Below, one piece after another: positions 53,197 through 60,950 of a DNA stretch of 64,000 nt; position 1 is the stretch's first letter, and every line of letters begins with the position of its first letter. This DNA is from Bdellovibrio sp. SKB1291214. GTDB taxonomy: Bacteria > Bdellovibrionota > Bdellovibrionia > Bdellovibrionales > Bdellovibrionaceae. A model generated the notes under the pieces. It was not told the DNA's origin and made no database searches. It saw nothing but the letters and a program-made list of their open reading frames with translations. A program made the position numbers and the translations under genes. The stretch is taken from assembly GCF_002209355.2 (NCBI RefSeq), contig NZ_CP106855.1, positions 434,001-498,000 of the forward strand, in the 5' to 3' direction.

Positions 53197-53916
53197 GTGT
53201 CTCAAAATGGGAAATATCAACTGATCATTCCAGTGGTATTGATGCTTGGAGCTTGGTGGTTTCACCAATCCACAAAGTCGACTCCTATTGAAAAGTCATC
53301 GGCCTTTGAACAAAGTTCTGATACAAAATTAAAAAGTGCCATTCCTTTGGCGGCAACGAAATCCCATCAAGCCGTTCAAAATTCAGCTCAACAATCGGTG
53401 GCTTCATCGGTCGTCCCAAAAGCTGCTGGAAGCTCCAAATTCAGTCCCCGCCTTGAGCGACATGTGAATTATATTGCCTTGATGCTTACTCGTCCTGATG
53501 TTGCTATTCCTCAGCAAGCTCTGGCAACAGCCCATTTGAATGCGGAAGAAATCGCGCAACTAGGAAATGCTGTGATTGATACTCAAGCTGACGCTTCCAC
53601 TCGTCAGGCCAGTTTATTTATTCTTTCTAAATCAGGTGCCAAGGCGATTCCTGCTTTAGGTATGATCGCAGCCTCAAAGTTTAAAGATTCCACTGCGCAA
53701 ACAGAGGTTCCACTGCGCATCACTGCTCTGGAATCTTTAGATCAAATGACTGCAAACTCGGGCGATGTTTTAAAAGTGATGCAAAACACGATCGAAAATC
53801 AAAACAACAAAACTTTGGTGTTCCTTGCGACAATCAGTGCCGGAGGAATTAAAGAAGGACGTCCCGGAAAATTGGGGCGCGCCATGGATCAGATGATTAA
53901 AGAAAAAAGCCTGTAA
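53197..53916 (+). CDS. Membrane-anchored helical (HEAT-like) protein, partner of the metzincin-motif gene
   Basis: 239 residues, GTG start after GGAGG. Short N-terminal hydrophobic segment (YQLIIPVVLMLGAWWF) that is either an anchor or uncleaved signal, a Ser/Lys/Gln-rich spacer to residue 85, then helical repeats (VNYIALMLTRPDVAIPQQAL, DASTRQASLFILSKSGAKAI, PLRITALESLDQM) similar to HEAT units. No enzyme motif. The next gene starts 9 bases later, so the two are co-expressed; this may be a chaperone or inhibitor for it (inference). Confidence 0.78.
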   Translation: MSQNGKYQLIIPVVLMLGAWWFHQSTKSTPIEKSSAFEQSSDTKLKSAIPLAATKSHQAVQNSAQQSVASSVVPKAAGSSKFSPRLERHVNYIALMLTRPDVAIPQQALATAHLNAEEIAQLGNAVIDTQADASTRQASLFILSKSGAKAIPALGMIAASKFKDSTAQTEVPLRITALESLDQMTANSGDVLKVMQNTIENQNNKTLVFLATISAGGIKEGRPGKLGRAMDQMIKEKSL

Positions 53917-53925
53917 GGATTTAAT

Positions 53926-55305
53926 ATGAAACTGCCCTTATTTAGCAAAATCTTATTTTTAATCGTTTCAACTAGCTTCACCGTTGCAATGGCTGAAGAC
54001 AAGGTTGCCTGCCTTTCTCAAGACTCTATGCAATTCGCGTTTCAACATTTTCAATTCGAAGACGTCGATGCCCATGGCAACGTCATTAAGACATATTCTG
54101 CAAGCGACGCCTGCGAGCAAGGTTTGTTTAAAGCAACAATCGACTCTATTGATTATATTAGAAAAGTGCCGCAAAAAACCTTGCCTGCTAATTTCCAAAC
54201 AGCCGTTAGCAAAGAGGGTGCGACAAATTTCCTAACAAAACGTATTAAGACGATTCAATTTGAAGCCCAAGACAGCACGAACTGCGATATCGGAACTGTT
54301 GCCTTTGTTTTTAACCGTGAACCGATCATGCACATCTGCCCTCAAGCAAAAAAACTGAAGGCGATGGATTTTTCTGCATTCCTAGAACACGAAGCACGCC
54401 ATACAGAGGGACACCCTCATGTTAATTGCACCCAAGGTGTCTTAAAAAGCTATGACGGGGCTGCATGTGACGATACCTACAAGCAACAAGGATCCTATGG
54501 AATTGGTTTAGGATTTGTACTTCAAGTTTATTTTTCCACTGAAAATGAAGCGGTCAAGCAACAAGCCCGCTCTGCCGCTATTCAAGATGTGCTTAATCGT
54601 TTCAACCAGTTACCATTAGATATGGTTAAGGGCGGAGTTTTCGTTGACGAAGAAGACTCGGTTTCTTTCTATGATGGTGCTCACGAGACTAAATTCGGTT
54701 CCATGGCTGACGAGATTGCGACCATTTCATTTGTTTCGAACATTCCGTATATTTTCTTTAAAAACGGCAAAGTCACATCTTACGATTTTACCCGTAACTG
54801 GAATTACCGCGAGGGAGCACTTGTTGATAACTACAACAAGCTTTCCCAGCAGGAACGAAACGAGCTTTTGGATGTGTTATCGACGAGTGATGATTATTGT
54901 TTCCTGACTCCATCCCGCGTTCAATGCTTGTTAGAAACAAATAATTTCGCTGAATTTTCATTCTCGGCCTTAAAGCCACTGAATTTTGTGAACGTGAATC
55001 AGTCCTACGTCAGCGGTATTATTGTCTTAGCAAATGATGGCAAATCTTATAAATTGCCCAAGTCTGCAGATTTCGCATCTGCTAGCGAATCAAATCTTCA
55101 GATCGACAAGACATCGTATGCTTATCCAGAAGTCACATCCTATGCGGAAATGGCCAACGGCCGAGTTTTAGGTATTTCGCAAAAAGGCTTTATGATGGAA
55201 AAAGTTAAAGGCTCGTCAAAATGGATTCGCGCAAAAGAATTCGGCGACTATAAATTCAAAAAAATACTTCCTTACAAGTGGTCAAAACGTCTTGAAAGTC
55301 TTTAA
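53926..55305 (+). CDS. Secreted protein with HExxHxxGxxH zinc motif (putative metalloprotease)
   Basis: 459 residues with signal peptide (PLFSKILFLIVSTSFTVAMA). Residues 155-165 read HEARHTEGHPH, a complete HExxHxxGxxH metzincin-type motif with Glu156 as possible base. Cys residues at 120, 138, 168 and near 178 flank it and may form disulfides (NC-DIG, HICPQ, VNCTQG, ACDD). The remaining 250 residues look beta-rich without recognised domain. No clear Met-turn was identified. Known metzincin families do not match by eye, so this may be a divergent or independent zinc peptidase. Operon with the helical protein upstream; strong terminator downstream. Confidence 0.72.
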   Translation: MKLPLFSKILFLIVSTSFTVAMAEDKVACLSQDSMQFAFQHFQFEDVDAHGNVIKTYSASDACEQGLFKATIDSIDYIRKVPQKTLPANFQTAVSKEGATNFLTKRIKTIQFEAQDSTNCDIGTVAFVFNREPIMHICPQAKKLKAMDFSAFLEHEARHTEGHPHVNCTQGVLKSYDGAACDDTYKQQGSYGIGLGFVLQVYFSTENEAVKQQARSAAIQDVLNRFNQLPLDMVKGGVFVDEEDSVSFYDGAHETKFGSMADEIATISFVSNIPYIFFKNGKVTSYDFTRNWNYREGALVDNYNKLSQQERNELLDVLSTSDDYCFLTPSRVQCLLETNNFAEFSFSALKPLNFVNVNQSYVSGIIVLANDGKSYKLPKSADFASASESNLQIDKTSYAYPEVTSYAEMANGRVLGISQKGFMMEKVKGSSKWIRAKEFGDYKFKKILPYKWSKRLESL

Positions 55306-55338
55306 AAAAAAAGCGGACCACCAAGTCCGCTTTTTTTT
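55306..55338. terminator. Bidirectional terminator
   Basis: AAGCGGAC (55311-55318) / GTCCGCTT (55325-55332), flanked by nine A on the left and eight T on the right; serves both convergent genes. Confidence 0.93.
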
Positions 55339-55349
55339 AGTTTTACCGG

Positions 55350-55766
55350 TCATCGGCAGTACTGCCCGTGATTTTCGCCGAGGTTCATAAGTATTGGTTC
55401 AGCGTCTTTTCTTTTGATGGCGATCCAGGGTGGATCTGTGACGACGATTTGATAATCTGTTTCCGTCACATAAGGTAAAGATTCTTTTGAAAGTTCGTTG
55501 CGTAAGCCCGTGCAAAGGTCTTCGGCTCTGAAAAACGCGTAGTTCCTCATGTGATATTCTTTCAAGAAGGCTTTTGCTGAAATGCCTGTGGGAAATTTTC
55601 CTTGGCAGTCGCTGCAGTTATTTAAAAAACTCTCGACCTGATTGGCGATGACAACAATCTGACGTTTTTTAGCTTCCTTCATCGAGTCGCCCACGACCAA
55701 AACATAAACGACGAACACGACCATTAAGATTCCAAAAAACACTGATATATACTTTAGAACCTTCAT
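55350..55766 (-). CDS. Single-pass membrane protein of unknown function
   Basis: 138 residues from ATG 55766 (GAGGGCGGG upstream; an earlier ATG at 55784 is less well placed). One N-terminal helix (YISVFFGILMVVFVVYVLVV), then an exported domain with four Cys (NNCSDCQGKFPTG, EDLCTG, GQYCR) likely in disulfides. The layout (helix, short helical stalk, small domain) resembles pilin-like proteins, but there is no prepilin cleavage site. Not recognised. Confidence 0.72.
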   Translation of the reverse strand: MKVLKYISVFFGILMVVFVVYVLVVGDSMKEAKKRQIVVIANQVESFLNNCSDCQGKFPTGISAKAFLKEYHMRNYAFFRAEDLCTGLRNELSKESLPYVTETDYQIVVTDPPWIAIKRKDAEPILMNLGENHGQYCR

Positions 55767-55983
55767 GCCCGCCCTCTTCAGCACTACTATAAACTTTGCG
55801 CCATTTATCGGACAAGCCCCAATACATGATGCGTCAAACGCCCTGAGTCTTAACTATTATGAATTATCATTGCCACCAGGACAGTAATGGGACAAACACT
55901 TGGGCAAGATAAACCGCATATAAGCGATTAATATGGAATCGCGTTTCTACCGGGCACCGTAAAAGCCTGTCTATGGAGGTCCC

Positions 55984-56850
55984 ATGAAAGCAATGCTTTC
56001 TTTCGTTCTTGTTGTCTGTTCGTTGTTCATCACGGTGTCGGGCCAAGCTGCTCTTCAATCTGAGGGCATCCCTTATTACGGCGAACAATTTTATCGCGAT
56101 CTTTCTTCCGGTGTTTCTAACGACGAATTGAAAGACAAACTTCAACACATCCTTTTGGCTAAGCACAAAGTGGTTCAAGGCTCTTACGACGAAGTTTCTG
56201 ATAACTGCTCTGGCCAAGGTTGCTATGAACACGTTGTCCTTGGTTACGATGGCGCTCGTACTTGGATGATGGGCACGTACTACATCACTAAAGTTGATGG
56301 TCAGTATGCGATTCCTGATATGTATTGTGCAAAATACCGTACAGCTTCTGAATTCAGCGGCAACGGTGCACCAGCTCCAGGCAGATATCCAGATGGCAAC
56401 ATCTTGAACACAGAGCACACATGGCCACAAAGCCGCTTCTCTAACGAATTCAACAAGAACATGCAAAAATCTGATTTGCACCACTTGTACCCGACTGATA
56501 ACGAAATGAACTCCACTCGTGGTAACTACGAGTTCGGTGAAGTTGTTCAAGACGCAAAAAAATTGAAATGCCCAGTTTCTCGCTTCGGTAAACCAGCGGG
56601 TGGCGGCAACGACGTTTTCGAACCACCGACGGCTCACAAAGGGAACGTTGCCCGTGCCTTGTTCTACTTTGCAACGAACTACGGCATGCACATCAGCCCT
56701 CGCCAAGAAGCTTTCCTTCGCAAATGGCACAAAGAGGACCCTGTTGACCAAGAAGAAATGAACCGCAACGTGGAGATCTTCAAAGTTCAAGGCAACAGAA
56801 ATCCATTCATCGACCACCCAGAGTTGGTTGACCGTATTAACAAATTCTAA
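55984..56850 (+). CDS. endA: Secreted endonuclease I (EndA/Dns family)
   Basis: 288 residues with signal peptide (KAMLSFVLVVCSLFITVSGQA). Endonuclease_1 family motifs: NTEHTWPQSRF, SDLHHLYPTDNEMNSTRGNY (beta-beta-alpha-metal site with general-base His and Mg ligand Asn), EFGEV, GNVARALFYFATNY and the C-terminal EEMNRNVEIFKVQGNRNPFI then DHPELV. It degrades DNA, and often RNA, outside the cytoplasm; in a predator it would help digest prey nucleic acid (inference). GGAGG precedes the ATG. A codon choice richer in C than its neighbours suggests high expression. Terminator at 56873-56904. Confidence 0.95.
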   Translation: MKAMLSFVLVVCSLFITVSGQAALQSEGIPYYGEQFYRDLSSGVSNDELKDKLQHILLAKHKVVQGSYDEVSDNCSGQGCYEHVVLGYDGARTWMMGTYYITKVDGQYAIPDMYCAKYRTASEFSGNGAPAPGRYPDGNILNTEHTWPQSRFSNEFNKNMQKSDLHHLYPTDNEMNSTRGNYEFGEVVQDAKKLKCPVSRFGKPAGGGNDVFEPPTAHKGNVARALFYFATNYGMHISPRQEAFLRKWHKEDPVDQEEMNRNVEIFKVQGNRNPFIDHPELVDRINKF

Positions 56851-56872
56851 TTCGATTCAAAATTCAAAAATG

Positions 56873-56904
56873 AAAAAGCCAGGGGAAACTCTGGCTTTTT
56901 TTTT
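56873..56904. terminator. Bidirectional terminator
   Basis: AAAAAGCCAG / CTGGCTTTTT with an eight-base loop and nine T; the right end overlaps the stop codon of the convergent methylase gene. Confidence 0.92.
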
Positions 56905-58225
56905 ACACAGAAAACGTGATCAGAAGCTCTTTTATTTGATTGCTCTTATGCCCTTCACGTCCTAGCGTCGAGTGCTCGTAGTGGACTTCTTTGACTTCAT
57001 TTCTGTATCCGTACTTTTGGGCGGTTTTAATGATCGCCTCTTGGGAAATCATTCCTGTATTTGAGTATGACAACAAGACCGCTTTACCTCGCAGGGCTCC
57101 CCATTTAAATATTTCTTCGAAAGCCGATTGTACGGTCATCCCCTGACAAAAGGGAGACTGATGACGATCAGTTCGATAGCGACCCTTATACTGCGGCAGC
57201 TGATAGTCATACTTAACCAAAGATTCAGTGGCGTGATAAAACCTAGAGTAATGGACGAAAGAATATGGTGGGTCCGCATAGATCAGATCGTACTTTGCCG
57301 CCAATTCATCAGACGCTAAAACATCGCGATAGTCGATCGCAAGGGACATGCCTTTATTTCCCTTAGATGCTCCCAAGTAATCAAAAATCTCGATCAGTTT
57401 TTTTAGGAAGTAATCATAAACCACCCGGTCGCGATATAAAAAGACGTCAGTAATTGAATACAACGTTTTTAGATCACGATAAGTCGCAAAATGACCGGTA
57501 CCTGACGAGCAATAGCTATGAGCATATAACAATGCTGTCATTGCTATATGGTACCCCCTTGAATCGAGGTGGAAAACTTCCTGGATGGCATATCTTAATG
57601 AATCAATATCAATCGCCTGCTGCAGACTAAAATAAGCCTCTGCAAAAAGCAGCGTTGTTTGCACATAGGGATATTGCTTTTGATTGGTGCTTCGCTCTTG
57701 ATATAGTCGCCACAGATTTTCAAGATCTGCGGAAGGAGTCTTAAAACCGTTCGTCGGATTTGGAAAGGTCGCAAAGAATTTTAAGTATTCGTGACGGAGT
57801 TCTTCCGTCCAACCTCTTTTCGGAATTTGGACAAAACGATTAGATTCTTTAAGTGATGGCCCCAACAGCGTCGATAGGTCCCAGCGATGCAGTTCAAATT
57901 TTTTACGAAGTGGTATTAGCTTTTCTTTAAACTCTTCAATTTCCGACGGGGAAAACGCCCCGATCAAGGCTTCACAGATCACTCGGCTGTAGCTTTGGAT
58001 ATCATTTGATACGATCGAATAGGAGTCTTGCAGGTAAAGCCCGACAGAGCCTGTGCCCGCAAAAAGATCTAAGACTCCACCTTGGCCTTTTAGAATACTG
58101 TCGACTTCGGATTTGATATCAGGAAGCAGCTCACGCTTACTTCCCATATATTTCATGACGTGCAGATATTTTTCGTCTGTGCGAAGTTCAATACGTCGTT
58201 CTGAGTTAATAGTCTGAATATCCAC
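56903..58225 (-). CDS. D12-class DNA adenine N6-methyltransferase
   Basis: 440 residues. Motif I region MKYMGSKRELLPDI and VLDLFAGTGSVGLYL, and catalytic motif DLIYADPPYSFVHYSRFYH (DPPY), the alpha-class (Dam/DpnM) arrangement. It is larger than Dam because of an insert of about 150 residues (about 115-270) that may be the target-recognition domain. It starts at GTG 58225 without a strong ribosome site; ATG 58156, just before KYMGSK, is an alternative. No restriction endonuclease gene lies beside it, so it looks solitary. Recognition sequence unknown. Confidence 0.9.
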   Translation of the reverse strand: MDIQTINSERRIELRTDEKYLHVMKYMGSKRELLPDIKSEVDSILKGQGGVLDLFAGTGSVGLYLQDSYSIVSNDIQSYSRVICEALIGAFSPSEIEEFKEKLIPLRKKFELHRWDLSTLLGPSLKESNRFVQIPKRGWTEELRHEYLKFFATFPNPTNGFKTPSADLENLWRLYQERSTNQKQYPYVQTTLLFAEAYFSLQQAIDIDSLRYAIQEVFHLDSRGYHIAMTALLYAHSYCSSGTGHFATYRDLKTLYSITDVFLYRDRVVYDYFLKKLIEIFDYLGASKGNKGMSLAIDYRDVLASDELAAKYDLIYADPPYSFVHYSRFYHATESLVKYDYQLPQYKGRYRTDRHQSPFCQGMTVQSAFEEIFKWGALRGKAVLLSYSNTGMISQEAIIKTAQKYGYRNEVKEVHYEHSTLGREGHKSNQIKELLITFSV

Positions 58226-58280
58226 AGAGATAAGACTACTTGATCAGAACGACGTTTCATTCTTCAAAACGGCTTTTTGA

Positions 58281-60752
58281 TTAAGAACATTTCGCGCGAA
58301 GCGCCGACCTTTGCGTATAAATGTCAGAGATCGCTTGTGCCAGATTCTTCATATGGATGGGCTTTGTTAAATAGTCATCCATCCCTGCATCCAAACATTT
58401 TTCGCGGTCCCCTGCCATCGCGTGAGCTGTCAAAGCCACGATTGGAATCGTGTGAATTTCAGGGCGGCCATTAGAACGAATCGTGCGAGTCGCCTCGTAA
58501 CCATCCATTTCCGGCATTTGACAATCCATCAGGACTAAATCGTATTTATTATTTGCTAGCGCTTCCACGGCAAGTCTGCCGTTTTCCACAACTTCGCACG
58601 TGGCGCCTAATTTTGTTAGCATGGCTCTTGCGATTGTTTGGTTTACGGCGTTATCTTCAGCAACCAAAATATGCATACCACTGATTGAAGGAACGTCTGT
58701 TGCTGTACTTGGAGTTGCTGTCACTTGTTTTTTCTCCTCGCCGATCATCTCTAACGGAACTGTAAACCAAAACTTGGAACCTTGGCCTTCGACGCTATCC
58801 ACACCGATTTTGCCACCCATTAAGTCTATCAATCCGTGAGCGATCGACAAGCCTAAACCTGTGCCGCCATATTTTCTAGTCATCGAACCGTCAGCTTGCG
58901 AAAAGGCCTTAAATAATTTGTCTAACTGATTAGCTGGAATACCGATGCCCGTGTCAGCGACTTCAAAGCGCACAACAGCTTTACCGTTGATGTTTTTTCC
59001 TGCCGACAATGCGATGGAGATCTCGCCTTTTTCTGTAAATTTAATCGCATTTCCAACTAGGTTTAATAAGACCTGACAGATACGCCCTGGGTCCCCGTTA
59101 AAGCTGCTTCGCAAATCCACTGGTAACATCGTCGTTACTTTTAGATTTTTTGAATCTGCAAACGGCATCACCGAGCGGATTGATTGCTCAACGATATCTT
59201 GCAGATCAAACTTCACATTCTCAACACGCATCTTACCAGCTTCCACTTTCGAGAAATCCAAGATGTCGTCCACGATCATCAAAAGATGAGAAGCTGAGTG
59301 TTGCACAGTTAAAAGCATTTCTTTTTGCTCTTCGGTTAAATCGGTCATCGCCATCAGTTCACTCATTGCGATCACACCATTTAGTGGAGTGCGAATTTCA
59401 TGAGACATATTCGTTAGGAAATCTGATTTCGCAGCAGAGGCCTCTTTGAGCGCGCGATTGGCTTCGACCAAACGACGTTCCCGCTCGCGAATGTCTGAGA
59501 TGTTCACAGAAACACTCATAGAGCCGGTACGTTTTCCGTCCCCATCAAAAAGCGGAACGATTGAAAGATGCAGGTCCACTGTCTTACCGGATTTAGTCAC
59601 ATACTCGAGCTCACCCGCATACTTTTCTAGTCGTTTGTTCACTTGATTTGAAATCGATTCAGTATCGGCTTCGCTGGCTTCAATTGTTTCATAAACACTT
59701 CTGCCTAAAAGCTCTTGCTCAGTCCATCCGGTGATTTGTTCATTCGCTTTATTCCAGGTGGTGATTTTTTTATTCTCATCAAATAAAGCAATCCCTACAG
59801 GAACCAAGTCGATTAATTTTTTAAGTGTCATGTTAGTAGCTTGCTCACGAGAAACCGCGTTTCTTTGCTCGGTGATATCGTGAAGAGTAATGACTGCACC
59901 AAGCTTAGTACCGCCTTTACCAAAGATCGCCTGACCGTTCATTTTCAGCTTAGTTTTTTTACCGGAAACGGAACGGACAACCATTTCCTCGTCTCTGATG
60001 AGTTGATCATGCAAAGCCCGATAAAGTGGAATCTCTTCCATCTTCATCAACGTTTCGCCATCAGCGTGGAAGAGTTGAAAATAGGAAGCCCACTTTTCTG
60101 GGGGTACATCTTCATCGTAAGCTTGCTCTAAACCATGGAATCTGCGGCTGGCGCCATTTGACAAACTGACTTTGCCGTTTGCATCACACGCAATCACGCC
60201 GTCAAAGAGATTTTCTAGAACAGCGTTCAGAAAGTCTTTTTGCTTTTCTAAATCGGCCTGCGCTTTTTGTTTTTCATCGATGTCAGTGATACGTGCTTCC
60301 AAGAAATACATCGCCATACGCGCTAAGCGCTCAAGGGACTTGATTTGAGTTTCAGTAAGAGTTTTAGTTTGCGGAGAGAATACACACAAAGACCCGATCA
60401 CCACGCCATCCGGCGTGATCAGGGGCGCCCCCGCATAGAAGCGCACCTTTAAGCCACTTTTTACAGAAGGCAAATCTTTAAATCGTGGGTCTAAGCTTGC
60501 ATCTTGAAGCACCATAACTTTGCGCTCTTCGATCATGTGCCCACATATAGTCTGCTCGCGCGGAGCCTCTATAATATCCGTACCGACGTGGGATTTAAAC
60601 CAGATACGCTCATTATCTACGAAGCCGATCAATGCCATAGGCACATCACAGACTTCAGCTGCTAACTGAGTGATCTCGTCAAATGTTGACTCTGGAAGTG
60701 TTCCCAAAATGTTATATCTCTGCAGAGACTGCTGTCGTTTTGTTTCTGGCAT
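58281..60752 (-). CDS. GAF-PAS-PAS hybrid histidine kinase with receiver
   Basis: 823-residue soluble kinase. GAF at about 15-160 (EVCDVPMALIGFVDNERIWF, CGHMIEERKVMVLQDASLD), PAS at 180-300, a second PAS at 310-430 (VPVGIALFDENKKITTWNKA), HisKA with NMSHEIRTPLNGVIA, HATPase (NLVGNAIKF, DTGIGI, GGTGLGLSI), and receiver (ILVAEDNAVNQ, LVLMDCQMPEMDGYEA). No membrane helix, so it senses an internal signal. GAGGATG precedes the ATG. Monocistronic; its partners are not in the window. Confidence 0.95.
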   Translation of the reverse strand: MPETKRQQSLQRYNILGTLPESTFDEITQLAAEVCDVPMALIGFVDNERIWFKSHVGTDIIEAPREQTICGHMIEERKVMVLQDASLDPRFKDLPSVKSGLKVRFYAGAPLITPDGVVIGSLCVFSPQTKTLTETQIKSLERLARMAMYFLEARITDIDEKQKAQADLEKQKDFLNAVLENLFDGVIACDANGKVSLSNGASRRFHGLEQAYDEDVPPEKWASYFQLFHADGETLMKMEEIPLYRALHDQLIRDEEMVVRSVSGKKTKLKMNGQAIFGKGGTKLGAVITLHDITEQRNAVSREQATNMTLKKLIDLVPVGIALFDENKKITTWNKANEQITGWTEQELLGRSVYETIEASEADTESISNQVNKRLEKYAGELEYVTKSGKTVDLHLSIVPLFDGDGKRTGSMSVSVNISDIRERERRLVEANRALKEASAAKSDFLTNMSHEIRTPLNGVIAMSELMAMTDLTEEQKEMLLTVQHSASHLLMIVDDILDFSKVEAGKMRVENVKFDLQDIVEQSIRSVMPFADSKNLKVTTMLPVDLRSSFNGDPGRICQVLLNLVGNAIKFTEKGEISIALSAGKNINGKAVVRFEVADTGIGIPANQLDKLFKAFSQADGSMTRKYGGTGLGLSIAHGLIDLMGGKIGVDSVEGQGSKFWFTVPLEMIGEEKKQVTATPSTATDVPSISGMHILVAEDNAVNQTIARAMLTKLGATCEVVENGRLAVEALANNKYDLVLMDCQMPEMDGYEATRTIRSNGRPEIHTIPIVALTAHAMAGDREKCLDAGMDDYLTKPIHMKNLAQAISDIYTQRSALRAKCS

Positions 60753-60910
60753 ATACGTACATCCTCACAATTAACTCTTCGGTGTTAAGGACCTTTGATT
60801 AGAGCTCTTTAATGCGAGAGACAGTACGATTCGACGCTTGTAATTTAAGTGTCCTATGGAATCTCAGGCTGGAGCGAATAGCTGAGTTTAGAAGTAATTA
60901 AATTCTGAAT

Positions 60911-60941
60911 TAGAGAGATCCGCGCAATTGCGGTCTCTCTA
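60911..60941 (-). terminator. Hairpin downstream of the M16 gene
   Basis: AGAGAGA-CCGC / GCGG-TCTCTCT with one bulge, 10 bases after the M16 stop. There is no T run, so it may be an RNA-stabilising or rho-assisted end. The rest of 60753-60950 shows no gene. Confidence 0.5.
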
Positions 60942-60950
60942 AACTCGGAT

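Noticed and set aside
55867-56817. 316-residue open frame on the minus strand opposite endonuclease I
   Set aside because: It is antisense to a secure, highly conserved gene; its product is a Val/Phe/Arg-rich mirror of that gene's codon bias and has no ribosome site.
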